A DNA stretch of 64,000 nt from Ignavibacteriales bacterium (GCA_021740915.1 JAIOYW010000005.1:124001-188000); one strand, 5' to 3'. Shown: positions 45,931 to 54,868, counted from the stretch's first letter. Made by a program: numbers and translations. Notes: a model not told the origin generated them from the sequence alone.

Positions 45931-47717
45931 ATTTCACCTCTTTCAATCTTTTCCTTTAATCCCTGGTCTCCCGGCTGGAGTTCAAGAGCCATTTTCCAAT
46001 ACTCAATAGCTTTATCTTTTTCACCAAGTTTAAAATGAACATCACCTAAATGATTCAATACCTCCGGGCTTTCAGGATTTACCTTATGAGATCGGTAAAT
46101 AAACTTCTGGGCATCATAATATTCACCCTGCTGGAAAAGTATCCACCCTTTTGTGTCGAGAAAAGAAGAATTTTCCGGTTCACTTTCCAATGCTCTGTCC
46201 ACCATCTCCATCGCCCTGTTCAGGTCAATCCCCCTCTCACTCAGAGCATAGGCGAAATTATTGAGCAGAGTCGGATTATCCGGGTCGAGTAAAATAGCAT
46301 AAGAGTAAGCAGAATCACATTTATCCCATTGCTCAAGTGAATTGTATATCAGCCCCTTTAATCCCCAAACTTCGGGACTCCCTGGCTGGAGACGGGACGC
46401 GATATCCAAAGATTCAATCGCCTTTTGAGGTTCATTAAGACGGTGGAGTGTAAATCCTAATAAATAATGCGGAAAAAACTCAGAAGAATTTATTCTGACT
46501 GCTTTTTCAAGATAAGACCTGGATTCCAAAAAATTCTCTTTGGCGCTGAAAGCAAGACCAAGTATAAGATTTAGCTGGTAACTGTCAGGAAAATTATGTA
46601 TGGCTTTGGATAATTCATCCTTTACTTCATCGTATCTTGCCTTATCAATCAGCAATTGGCCGAGTCTGTTCCAGTAGAATTCATTCCAGGGCGCAAGGCG
46701 GGCAGCTTCTTTATAATTTGTGACCGCGGCAGAATCCTTTTTTTCAAGAATGTTTAATTCACCAAGGAGTGCGAGTGTTCTGTGATCAGTCGAATCGGAG
46801 ACCATTTTCTCAAGTATTTCTCTTCCTTTTCCCAGAAATGTGCTGTCTCTGCTTCCTTTTTGCAGAATAAATTCGGCGTACGCAAGTTTGTCTTCCAGCC
46901 TGACTTTGCTCATTTCAGTAAGTCTTGAATAGATATCTATTCCGCCCTCCCAGTTATTATTGAGCAGATAGGAACGCGCAAGTAATTCGAGTACTGCAAT
47001 ATCATCGGGATAAAGCATCGCAGCTTCTTCAGCCCTCGCAAGCGCTGTCTCGTTCTCACCAATACTCATATATGCCATAATGAGGGAAATCATAAGGTTT
47101 TGGTCAGACGAATAATTTTCCCTGAATTGCTCTAGTGTTTCGACAGTCGCCTTTTTGTTCCCTAATTTTTCATTCATTTCTGCTATTTTAATAAGAACTT
47201 CCGGATGAGGTCCCTGCAGGTCGATGAGTTTTTTATAAAGTTCAAGGGAATATGATGGCTTTTTCTGTTCATTGAGCTCAGCCAGTGCGTAAATCACTCC
47301 GGAATTTTCCGGATTCTTAACAGCAATTTTTTCGAGGACAGCAATTGCAGAATCAGTAAGATTAGCGCTTCGGTAAATTGTTGCGAGCAAAGTCTGATAA
47401 TCCAGGTTATCCGGTTCAGCTTTTGCTGCAATTTTTGCATGGTCCAATGCTGGCGATAGTCTGGCTAATCGGAAATAATTCTCTGCCAAAGCATGGTGAA
47501 CGCCGGCTGTTGGATCCAATTTCAGCGCTTCCTGATAATTAAGTATTGCACCGGCGAAGTCCGAAGACATCTCCGCCATAGTTCCATCAATAAAAGCAGA
47601 AAGGGCTTTTTCCTTTCTAGCACTTTCGGCTTGTTTTTCATCTTTATCCGGAAATTCTGAAGTGGCGGCACATCCGAATAAAAATAACATAAGTGTATTG
47701 ATCAGTATTTTTTTCAT
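45927..47717 (-). CDS. TPR-repeat lipoprotein
   Basis: A 596-residue protein with a lipoprotein signal (LINTLMLFLFGCAATS, Cys16) and more than a dozen TPR-like helix pairs through its length, for example GAILNYQEALKLDPTAGVH, ALAENYFRLARLSPALDHAKI, ALLGELNILEKKDSAAVTNYKEAARLAPW and GDVHFKLGEKDKAIEYWKMALELQP. It is probably a scaffold on the periplasmic face of the inner or outer membrane. It heads the overlapping TPR-DUF4292-EnvC unit common in Bacteroidota and lies 21 bases after rsgA, so rsgA may be in the same transcript. Confidence 0.92.
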   Translation of the reverse strand: MKKILINTLMLFLFGCAATSEFPDKDEKQAESARKEKALSAFIDGTMAEMSSDFAGAILNYQEALKLDPTAGVHHALAENYFRLARLSPALDHAKIAAKAEPDNLDYQTLLATIYRSANLTDSAIAVLEKIAVKNPENSGVIYALAELNEQKKPSYSLELYKKLIDLQGPHPEVLIKIAEMNEKLGNKKATVETLEQFRENYSSDQNLMISLIMAYMSIGENETALARAEEAAMLYPDDIAVLELLARSYLLNNNWEGGIDIYSRLTEMSKVRLEDKLAYAEFILQKGSRDSTFLGKGREILEKMVSDSTDHRTLALLGELNILEKKDSAAVTNYKEAARLAPWNEFYWNRLGQLLIDKARYDEVKDELSKAIHNFPDSYQLNLILGLAFSAKENFLESRSYLEKAVRINSSEFFPHYLLGFTLHRLNEPQKAIESLDIASRLQPGSPEVWGLKGLIYNSLEQWDKCDSAYSYAILLDPDNPTLLNNFAYALSERGIDLNRAMEMVDRALESEPENSSFLDTKGWILFQQGEYYDAQKFIYRSHKVNPESPEVLNHLGDVHFKLGEKDKAIEYWKMALELQPGDQGLKEKIERGEI

Positions 47718-47738
47718 AGTCAGTTCATTCGTTCATCA

Positions 47739-48692
47739 TTAGAACAACATATCGTCTTCTATTGTTTCAAGCATATTCAGATATGACTCATATCTGAATG
47801 GATTGACTTTCTCGTTTTCAAAGGCTTCGATTACGGCGCATCCGGGTTCATGATGGTGTGTGCATGTGTTAAACCTGCATTCGAATGCATAAGGACTCAA
47901 ATCTCTGAAATAATGATGCAGATCTTCTTTCTTCAGCCCATAGGGTTCAATCTCCCTGATCCCCGGAGTATCAATTAAAAAAGTATTTTCGGAAACCGGA
48001 ATTAGCAGAGTTGTTACAGTGGTATGCGTGCCCTTATTTGTTTTGGCACTAGTGTCCCCAATTTTGAGATTAAGCCGGCTATCGATACAATTCAGGATTG
48101 AGGATTTTCCCACTCCTGAAGCGCCCCAGAACACCGAGGTCACTCCTTGCATGTCTTCTTTTATCGCCTCAATACCTTTCCCTGTCCTTGCATCTGTGAA
48201 ATAAACTCTGTAACCAAGGTTTTCATATACAACTTTCCAATAAGACATTTCATCCGTGAAATCAAGATCAATTTTATTGACAATAATATGCAGTTGCAGG
48301 TTTGCCGATTCTCCCGCCACTATTATTCTGTCGAGAAGCCTGTTGTTGAATCTTGGATTATCAGCACTGCAGACAATAAATAATTTTTCTATGTTCGCGG
48401 CTACAATTTGTTCAAGCCTTTCACCACGGAATCCAGCACCTTTAATACTTGGGGCTTTTCTTGAAAGGTAGTTTTTACGGTTTATCACCTCCAGGATCAC
48501 TCCGCTTTTATCCTGATTCAGAGTAAACTCTACATAATCCCCGACTGTAACAATATCAAGGTTATACTGCTTGTTCTTTTTTAGATGGAACTCTTTCTTG
48601 AATTTGCCAGGCAAAGTACACCTGACCTCTTTTCCTTCGGGACCAATGAGGTAATAATTATTACTTTCAATTTTATTAATTCTGCCGCGGAT
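47739..48692 (-). CDS. rsgA: Ribosome small-subunit GTPase A, apparently with a non-canonical start
   Basis: A circularly permuted GTPase: IVNKIDL (G4) comes before GASGVGKSSILN (G1), KGTHTTV (G2) and DTPGIREI (G3), followed by a Zn module (CRFNTCTHHHEPGC). RsgA matures the 30S subunit. The only usual start is TTG at 48614, which removes the first strands of the OB-fold. The reading frame stays open upstream and encodes RGRINKIESNNYYLIGPEG..., which looks like a genuine RsgA N-terminus. It stops at a TAA (48705-48707) with no ATG, GTG or TTG. I set the start at ATC, 48692, as the best guess; ATT at 48680 is the other. Confidence 0.85.
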   Translation of the reverse strand: MRGRINKIESNNYYLIGPEGKEVRCTLPGKFKKEFHLKKNKQYNLDIVTVGDYVEFTLNQDKSGVILEVINRKNYLSRKAPSIKGAGFRGERLEQIVAANIEKLFIVCSADNPRFNNRLLDRIIVAGESANLQLHIIVNKIDLDFTDEMSYWKVVYENLGYRVYFTDARTGKGIEAIKEDMQGVTSVFWGASGVGKSSILNCIDSRLNLKIGDTSAKTNKGTHTTVTTLLIPVSENTFLIDTPGIREIEPYGLKKEDLHHYFRDLSPYAFECRFNTCTHHHEPGCAVIEAFENEKVNPFRYESYLNMLETIEDDMLF

Positions 48693-48779
48693 ATATTTAC
48701 CTGATTAAAAACTTTAAAAATAATAATATTCCGGCAAAAAAGATTTAGGACTGATCGTTAACGGTAATTATCAGTATTA

Positions 48780-50219
48780 TTAAAAACGATAACCGACAGA
48801 GAGCATAAAATTATGCGAACTCAAATCGTGATTAACGACAGAAACGTCCTGACCATAATTATCACTGAAGTTTTTCCACCAGCCATAAGCATAAGCGGCA
48901 TCAATCGACACCTCAGGAGTTGCAAATATTCCGAGTCCGCCTGTTACAAAATTCCTCGTATATGTCGAGGGATCACCCTTGAACGACGAAGGAATCGACA
49001 TAAATCCCGCACGCATCCTTAGCGGAGTCATAGGGATAAGATACTCAAGACCGGCATTATATGAAAAAATCCCTGTGAGCAAATCCTTGATCTCAGTATT
49101 AACACTTTCCCTGTAGCCCTGATCAAATCCATCCGAAAAACTCATCTGAGTCAGATCGGAATACTTAAAATCAGCATTAATCCTTAATCCGACGATCTGA
49201 TAAGAAAAGCCTCCGGCTATCTCAAAAGGAGTGGTTATATCATATTCATAATCGCTGCTTTGTGAAGGATTATTTGAGAACAATATATCTTCAAAAGCAG
49301 CTTCTCCTGTAAGATAGTATTTTTCCTTTACAGTGAAATATGATGGAAGTTTGATGCTGATTCCGATGCTTCCATCCCGATTAAATCTGTAAAGTAATCC
49401 AAGTTTGATATCCCAGCCTGTAACATCCCAGTCAACAATATCATTCATATAGAAATATCTAAAATTTCTGGTATCGTTATCTCCGGGAATAATAAGCATT
49501 GCTGAAGTATAATAATCCCGGGTATCGGTCTCACTGAATTCTCTGTTGCTTTTATAGGTGCCTGAATAGGCATTGAGCGAAATGCCGGCGAAAAGATTTC
49601 TTGATATTTCAGATGCAAGTGAGATAGTCCAGGCATCAAGCGAACCTTCCTGAAGATTTCTCCCTTCTTCCAGCAATCTGCCTCCTATCAGCGTGGTATC
49701 TTTAATATAATTACCGGAATTTGTCAGTAATTCATAACTTAGATAGAGATCATAAATTAAATTATCATTTGAAAGAGATCTTTCTTTAATCATCGATGTA
49801 TTACCGGGATTAAAGGCTGCAAATTTGGTGGCATAATTAAAATCTTTCATTTTATTATATCCAAATCCAAAAACCAGACTTCCCCTGTAAGTTGGAACGG
49901 GATAAGCAAAACTAAATTGGTTCAGCGATGTTGAGCTGTTTGAATTCTCCAAGTACGTATTAAAAAACTCAGAATTGTTGCCGAGGGAATTATAATTTAA
50001 GCTTGTGGAAAATTCAAGCTTTTTTAATTGTGCAAGTCCTGCGGGGTTGAATAGCATTGAATTAACATCATTTGCAAGACCAATAAAAGCATTGCCCATT
50101 CCCAGCGTTCTTGCATTACCATAAATGCCCGGTTCGCCAAGTCTCAGCGCATCGTTAAAATTTTGCGCAAGTAAAGTTGAAAATGAGAATAAAAACAAAA
50201 ATAAATTCGACTTTTTCAT
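48780..50219 (-). CDS. OmpP1/FadL-family outer-membrane protein
   Basis: A 479-residue outer-membrane protein with a signal peptide (NLFLFLFSFSTLLAQ). The N-terminus after cleavage, ARTLGMGNAFIGLANDVNSMLFNPAGLAQL, is the hallmark of the OmpP1/FadL/TodX family and of PorV-type barrels (aRxxGMGgAfiA.addv.a..wNPAGLa). The body alternates beta strands and ends in an aromatic residue (SVGYRF), as outer-membrane barrels do. FadL moves hydrophobic compounds; PorV is a T9SS component. Which applies is not clear. The upstream gene (50220) directly abuts it with no gap, so both share one transcript. Confidence 0.87.
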   Translation of the reverse strand: MKKSNLFLFLFSFSTLLAQNFNDALRLGEPGIYGNARTLGMGNAFIGLANDVNSMLFNPAGLAQLKKLEFSTSLNYNSLGNNSEFFNTYLENSNSSTSLNQFSFAYPVPTYRGSLVFGFGYNKMKDFNYATKFAAFNPGNTSMIKERSLSNDNLIYDLYLSYELLTNSGNYIKDTTLIGGRLLEEGRNLQEGSLDAWTISLASEISRNLFAGISLNAYSGTYKSNREFSETDTRDYYTSAMLIIPGDNDTRNFRYFYMNDIVDWDVTGWDIKLGLLYRFNRDGSIGISIKLPSYFTVKEKYYLTGEAAFEDILFSNNPSQSSDYEYDITTPFEIAGGFSYQIVGLRINADFKYSDLTQMSFSDGFDQGYRESVNTEIKDLLTGIFSYNAGLEYLIPMTPLRMRAGFMSIPSSFKGDPSTYTRNFVTGGLGIFATPEVSIDAAYAYGWWKNFSDNYGQDVSVVNHDLSSHNFMLSVGYRF

Positions 50220-50756
50220 TTATTTCCTTCCTGAATTTCCTGATCTTCCGCTATTATTATTTCTATTCTGTCTTTCGGGAGATGAACTTTCCCTCGTTGT
50301 CGTCGTTTGATTATCGTCCCTCTGTTTGTCCCCGGATTCCTGTGAAACGTTAACTGGACGACTGACAGTTGGTGAAGGTATAATCATATCTGAAACGGGA
50401 TAAGCAGGAATATAATTCCTTTCCGGTCTTGAATAATATATCCTTTCGCCACTTAAGCTATCGGGATAATAAGTGTTTTCCTCGGATGTGATTAACGGGC
50501 TGAATGAGAGCCACCATGGGTCTGAATCGTAATAATTTTGATCAGGTTTTTTCTCGTCTATTTGCTGATTTTGAAATGAATAGAATGAATCAAATTCACT
50601 GCCGGTATGGCAGGACATACAGTCATCGCTTAGAATAACTCCGAATCTGTCCAGCCTTCCTGAATCATCCTTATATTTTACGGCGGGGTGTTCGGTTAAG
50701 GTATAACACCCCGTCAAAAAAGTTGCAATAAGAAAGACAATGATTGCAGTTTTCAT
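50220..50756 (-). CDS. Lipoprotein with a single CxxCH haem-like motif
   Basis: A 178-residue predicted lipoprotein: MKTAIIVFLIATFLTGC gives the lipobox Cys at residue 17. At about residue 47 it has CMSCHTG, a complete c-type haem attachment motif, in an otherwise haem-free short protein with no axial Met/His region that I can identify. The rest is low-complexity: a Tyr/Asp/Pro-rich middle and an Asn/Ser/Arg/Gly tail ending SGRSGNSGRK. I recognise no family. Its tail and lipobox (GCYT) resemble those of the upstream lipoprotein. It abuts the OmpP1-type gene, suggesting a joint outer-membrane role. Confidence 0.75.
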   Translation of the reverse strand: MKTAIIVFLIATFLTGCYTLTEHPAVKYKDDSGRLDRFGVILSDDCMSCHTGSEFDSFYSFQNQQIDEKKPDQNYYDSDPWWLSFSPLITSEENTYYPDSLSGERIYYSRPERNYIPAYPVSDMIIPSPTVSRPVNVSQESGDKQRDDNQTTTTRESSSPERQNRNNNSGRSGNSGRK

Positions 50757-50758
50757 AT

Positions 50759-51976
50759 TTACTTTCTGCTCCTGTCCCTGCCCGAAGATGAGGAGGATGA
50801 CCTTGAAGAGCCGGAAGACTGACTTCTCGAACTGCTCGATGAACTGCTTTTTGGTGCTGAGTATGAACGAGGAGTACTGCTCTTCGGTGTTGAATATGAA
50901 CGGCTTCCGGATGAACTGCTTTTTGGTCTATCAACTTTCGGGCGTGAGGAACTTGTTTTAGGAGAATCCCTGTATGTCGATCCGGATTTGATTTTTTCCT
51001 TTTCAGTAGTTTGCCGCGGAGTTTCTTTTACTTTATAACCTGGACTCCTGTAAGTCTTCCTCGAATCCTCAGATGTACTTTTTGACGATCCGGGATTAAC
51101 TCTATATGTCCGGCTGCTCTGTTCTCGCACATCTGTCTTAGTTCTGCTGCCTGCATCCGATCTTTTTACAGAAGGAGAAGGTGTTCTCTCTCCGATACTT
51201 TCTCTTGCCGGGATTCTTTCCCTTGAAGTTGAGGTAGTGCGATCAATTCCTGTTCTTGGAACTATGCCTCTTACGCGTTCACCGTCACGAACAGTTCCTC
51301 TTGAAACACCTGATGATCTTGTAGGAATTCCCCTGTCACCAGTGTAATCGGGTGTAGTCCTGGAAACTCCGGTACGGGAAATCGCTGATCTGTCGCCGTA
51401 AAGCCTTCCTGATCCGCCGCTTCTCAAAGCAGAATTTCTTCCTGATGATCCCCTCCCTGAATTGGAATTCCTGATGCCCGCATATAGATTTGTGCGATAT
51501 TTGGTTTGTGGGGAATTATAGACAGGCGGATAATAATAATAGTATGGATTCCAGTAAACCCAGTTATGCGAATAATACGGATAATAAAACGGATCCCAAA
51601 CCCTGAAAGAATAATAATTATCGTACCAGTACCAATCGTACCAGAAACCATAATTGTAGTCATTTACCCAGACCGAAATTGATGGGGAGTAGTGCCAGAG
51701 ATATCTACGGTAACCTGGCCGGTAATAATAATTATTAATTACAGTTACGTCCTCACCATTTTCATAATATTCAGAAGATTCAGAATATTCAGAATCTCTG
51801 TATTTCTCCTGATCTGCATATTCTTCCTCATAATTGTAGGCTGGCTGCTGGGCTTCTTCAGTGTACTGAACATAGCTGTCTTCATACTCTTCAGCATCTC
51901 TGACTGCAAGTTGTGTATAACAACCGGGCAGTATCGGTGTGAAAGCGAATAACCAGATAAATAGTGTCTTCTTCAT
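50759..51976 (-). CDS. Tyr/Trp-rich lipoprotein with Ser/Arg-rich tail
   Basis: A 405-residue predicted lipoprotein (LFAFTPILPGC, Cys19). Residues about 30-75 are acidic and Tyr-rich. About 75-160 hold roughly 35 aromatic residues (WYDWYWYDNYYSF, NPYYYYYPP). From about 175 to the end the sequence is Ser/Arg/Gly/Thr-rich and low-complexity, ending SSSGRDRSRK. No catalytic motif or known family is apparent. It could be a disordered, aggregating or wall-binding surface protein. It has a GGAGG-type site (GGAACCTCC region, AGGAGG read on this strand) upstream of the ATG and is first of three genes ending at the OmpP1-type barrel. Confidence 0.75.
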   Translation of the reverse strand: MKKTLFIWLFAFTPILPGCYTQLAVRDAEEYEDSYVQYTEEAQQPAYNYEEEYADQEKYRDSEYSESSEYYENGEDVTVINNYYYRPGYRRYLWHYSPSISVWVNDYNYGFWYDWYWYDNYYSFRVWDPFYYPYYSHNWVYWNPYYYYYPPVYNSPQTKYRTNLYAGIRNSNSGRGSSGRNSALRSGGSGRLYGDRSAISRTGVSRTTPDYTGDRGIPTRSSGVSRGTVRDGERVRGIVPRTGIDRTTSTSRERIPARESIGERTPSPSVKRSDAGSRTKTDVREQSSRTYRVNPGSSKSTSEDSRKTYRSPGYKVKETPRQTTEKEKIKSGSTYRDSPKTSSSRPKVDRPKSSSSGSRSYSTPKSSTPRSYSAPKSSSSSSSRSQSSGSSRSSSSSSGRDRSRK

Positions 51977-52316
51977 GGGAACCTCCTGCTGACTTAAATA
52001 TAACTACTTTTAATCATTCAATAATTATGCCTGAATTATTTTCAAGAAGGCACCGGAATTCTGATATTGAAGAGTGGATGTCATAAAAGAAAAATTAATT
52101 TGGTATTAATGAGTCTTCAAAAAGAAATGCGAAGCTAACTATAACAGAGAAAATAACTTAGCCTTCAGATACAATTCCTGGTAAATCATTCAGAGTTCGC
52201 TGCTCCGAAGAATGAAAATTCTCCGGAAGAGATTTTTGCTCGATTGATTATTGTAAAATTAATAGTATTCTTTTTTTTGTTCAATTAGTTAAACATAGTG
52301 TCTAAAAAACACTACA
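51977..52316. other. Intergenic region
   Basis: Between the Tyr/Trp-rich lipoprotein and the downstream end of the 257-residue gene, both on the minus strand. It must hold the promoter of the lipoprotein operon; the AGGAGG ribosome site sits at about 51983-51988. A small inverted repeat (TAGTGT...ACACTA, 52296-52314) lies just after the stop of the 52317 gene but lacks a T-tract. I see no gene. Confidence 0.5.
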
Positions 52317-53090
52317 CTAAAAAATCGATCGCATAAATTCAACAAATAAAGCTCTATCAGCCGCATTGCTGTTTATTTTTTTATTATCAAGCAGATCCCG
52401 TAATTCGAATCCAATGGTGAAACCGGGTGATACAGACCATCTCGCGCCTATATTGAAATAGCCCTGACCATCTCCGAATGCACTTCCATTGTTGTCGTTT
52501 ATTGCAAAATCATATTCTGCAACCACAGAAACCTGTCCGCCGATTGTTTTTTCGATTCCGGCTGTCAGATTGAGGTCTTTATCCCCATCCTTGCGTTCAA
52601 GACTGAAATTAGTTCCGGCATGCAGTGTCAGATAGCCAAGCATTTCAAATGTTTTTGATGCTGCTGCAAAAAAGCCCGGTGATTTGATCTGGTACCTTTC
52701 GAGATTCTCATCGTAGAATCCTTTACCTTGCGAGTTAAAACCAATAACAACAGCAGGAGAACCAAGAGTTTCATCGATAATTCTGAACCTTACGATCAAT
52801 GCGGGAAGCTTATACCACCCAATTTTTCCGCTGCCTATTATATTAGCTCCGCCATAAGCAAAACCAAAAGAGAGGTTATCAAAAACGCCTGTCTCAAGAC
52901 CCGCAATTACAACCCCATCAGGCAGATAACGCATGTCAATTCCGATAAATCCCTTTTTTACGATACCGGCGGTCTGCACATCAACAAGCGTACGGTATTC
53001 GTAACGGGCATTACTACCTGAACTTCCCTGTCCGTAGCTTATCAGATTCAGAAGAAGGATTATCACAAAAATTATACTCAATTTACGCAT
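52317..53090 (-). CDS. Predicted outer-membrane beta-barrel protein, unknown
   Basis: A 257-residue exported protein with a signal peptide (IIFVIILLLNLISYGQ). After it, alternating hydrophobic and polar strands with many Gly and aromatic residues (YLPDGVVIAGLETGVFDNLSFGFAYGG, GYFNIGARWSVSPGFTIGFELRDLL) and a terminal aromatic residue (MRSIF) suggest a small beta-barrel. I do not recognise a specific family, though YjbH-type and porin-like barrels share this look. It overlaps the upstream 126-residue gene by 13 bases, and that gene follows cysS directly. Confidence 0.75.
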   Translation of the reverse strand: MRKLSIIFVIILLLNLISYGQGSSGSNARYEYRTLVDVQTAGIVKKGFIGIDMRYLPDGVVIAGLETGVFDNLSFGFAYGGANIIGSGKIGWYKLPALIVRFRIIDETLGSPAVVIGFNSQGKGFYDENLERYQIKSPGFFAAASKTFEMLGYLTLHAGTNFSLERKDGDKDLNLTAGIEKTIGGQVSVVAEYDFAINDNNGSAFGDGQGYFNIGARWSVSPGFTIGFELRDLLDNKKINSNAADRALFVEFMRSIF

Positions 53091-53458
53091 TTTAACCCCA
53101 TAGGTTGAGAAATTATTTTTACAATATTTTTTCTTAAAGAATACTCCGACTCAATTACTAATTCAATTTCGCCTGAATCGCTGATCTTTTCCAAAATCAT
53201 TTCACCCTTTTCAGCGCTGATGCTTTTTATGTTTATCATCTTTACATCTCCCTTTACTGAGAATTCCGATCTGCATTTACGGAAAGGAACATCCATACCT
53301 AATGAATTCAAAGGGACAACCGTAAGGACATATTCCACATCTGATCCGGTTTTTTTTCGAAAGTCAATCCTGACTTCATAAATATTAAAAATGAAATACC
53401 AGACAAAATATGAACCAGCTAAAATTAATATAGCAAAAATGTAGAACATTCTACGCAC
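53078..53458 (-). CDS. Small membrane-anchored protein, unknown
   Basis: A 126-residue protein with one N-terminal membrane segment (MFYIFAILILAGSYFVWYFIF) followed by about 95 residues of mostly beta-type sequence (VEYVLTVVPLNSLGMDVPFRKC, IELVIESEYSL). Two Cys residues (Cys in FRKC and in LKCVN) could pair. I do not recognise it; the topology suggests a periplasmic beta-sandwich held by a single helix. It begins 3 bases after the cysS stop and overlaps the barrel-like gene by 13 bases, so the three form a tight unit. Confidence 0.7.
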   Translation of the reverse strand: MRRMFYIFAILILAGSYFVWYFIFNIYEVRIDFRKKTGSDVEYVLTVVPLNSLGMDVPFRKCRSEFSVKGDVKMINIKSISAEKGEMILEKISDSGEIELVIESEYSLRKNIVKIISQPMGLKCVN

Positions 53459-53461
53459 TGC

Positions 53462-54868
53462 TCAGACTGTGATGCGGTAGGTAGTACCTTCTTTTGAATC
53501 CTGTAATGTAACTCCGATAGCACCCAGTTTCAGCCTTATCTCATCAGCAAGTTTATAGTTTTTATCAAGTTTGGCTTGCTGCCTCATCTCAATCAGGAGT
53601 TCAATAAGTTTTGATTCAATCCCCGCTTCAGTTTTTGCGTTAATTTCATCAAAATGAACAATCCCGAATACAGTCTCGCCAATAGCTTTAGTAAGCTCAT
53701 AAGCTTCCCGGAAAAATTCTTTTCCCGGCTTATTGTTCTGAATAAATGAATTTGCATCTTTAATAAAATCATAAAAGACAGCCAGTCCTTTTGGCGTATT
53801 AAAATCATCATCCATCACTTCTGTGAATTTTAGGCGATATTTCTCAAAGTCAAATCTGCTTTCCCCGTATGCAGGTGAGGAATTTATATTCTCTTTGATC
53901 AATAATGCAAAATTCTTTATCCGCTCAAATCCCTTGGATGCACTAATAAGAAGATCTTCAGTAAAACTGAGTGGTCCGGAATAATGTGTCTGCAGATACA
54001 GCAGTCTGAGCGCTTCAGCAGGATATTTCCCCAGAATTTCGCGCGCAGTAAAAAAATTGCCGAGTGATTTACTCATTTTCTCTTCCTGAATATTAAGGAA
54101 GCCAAAATGCAGCCAGTACTTAACAAATTTTTTGCCGGTTGCAATTTCACTCTGGGCAATTTCATTTTCATGATGAGGGAATATTAAATCATTTCCACCA
54201 CAATGTATATCGATACTTTCTCCAAGATGTTTCATACTCATAGCGGAGCATTCAATATGCCATCCCGGACGTCCTGGTCCCCATGGACTTTCCCAGCTCG
54301 GTTCTCCCGGTTTTGCCTTTTTCCACAACGCAAAATCGAGGGGGTCTCTTTTGGCTGAATTCACCTCAACGCGGGCACCTGACTCCAGCTCATCAAGTTT
54401 TTTTCCGCTTAATTTTCCATATTCCCTGAATTTTGAAATATCATAGTATATAGAATCTAAACCATCATAAGCAGCCCCGTTAAGTTCAATTTTTTTAATG
54501 ACATCAATGATCTCTTCAATGTGCTCTGTCGCGCGGGGAAATACGTCCGCCTGGTTTATTTTCAGCTTTTCGAGGTCATGCAGAAAAGCATCAGAAAACC
54601 TGGATGCAATCCCGGATGTATCTGTTTTTTCTTCAGCAGCCTTTTTAATTATCTTATCGTCAATATCTGTAATATTCATCACGAATTTTACTCTGTAGCC
54701 TCTGAATATGAGGTACCGCCGTATAATATCCCCCATTATGAAAGAGCGGGCATTGCCAATGTGGAAATAATCATAGACAGTTGGCCCGCAAATATACATT
54801 GTGACTGCCGGGGGATTTACTGGTTCAAATTCTTCTTTTTTTCTTGAAAATGTGTTGTATATAAGCAT
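53462..54868 (-). CDS. cysS: Cysteinyl-tRNA synthetase
   Basis: A 468-residue class I synthetase of normal length. It has MYICGPTVYDYFHIGNARS (HIGH-type motif HIGN and the first Zn Cys), WHIECSAMSMKHLGESIDIHCGGNDLIFPHHENE-type Zn and substrate motifs, and EEKMSKSLGNF (KMSKS). It charges tRNA-Cys in the cytoplasm. The first gene of a minus-strand run with two envelope-type genes; the 312-base gap upstream should hold its promoter. Confidence 0.97.
   Translation of the reverse strand: MLIYNTFSRKKEEFEPVNPPAVTMYICGPTVYDYFHIGNARSFIMGDIIRRYLIFRGYRVKFVMNITDIDDKIIKKAAEEKTDTSGIASRFSDAFLHDLEKLKINQADVFPRATEHIEEIIDVIKKIELNGAAYDGLDSIYYDISKFREYGKLSGKKLDELESGARVEVNSAKRDPLDFALWKKAKPGEPSWESPWGPGRPGWHIECSAMSMKHLGESIDIHCGGNDLIFPHHENEIAQSEIATGKKFVKYWLHFGFLNIQEEKMSKSLGNFFTAREILGKYPAEALRLLYLQTHYSGPLSFTEDLLISASKGFERIKNFALLIKENINSSPAYGESRFDFEKYRLKFTEVMDDDFNTPKGLAVFYDFIKDANSFIQNNKPGKEFFREAYELTKAIGETVFGIVHFDEINAKTEAGIESKLIELLIEMRQQAKLDKNYKLADEIRLKLGAIGVTLQDSKEGTTYRITV

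Noticed and set aside
50671-50934. His/Gln-rich 87-residue minus-strand frame
   Set aside because: Out-of-frame shadow of the Ser/Arg-rich tail of the Tyr/Trp-rich lipoprotein.
52296-52314. TAGTGT...ACACTA hairpin as a terminator
   Set aside because: Six-base AT-rich stem with no T-tract in the direction of transcription.
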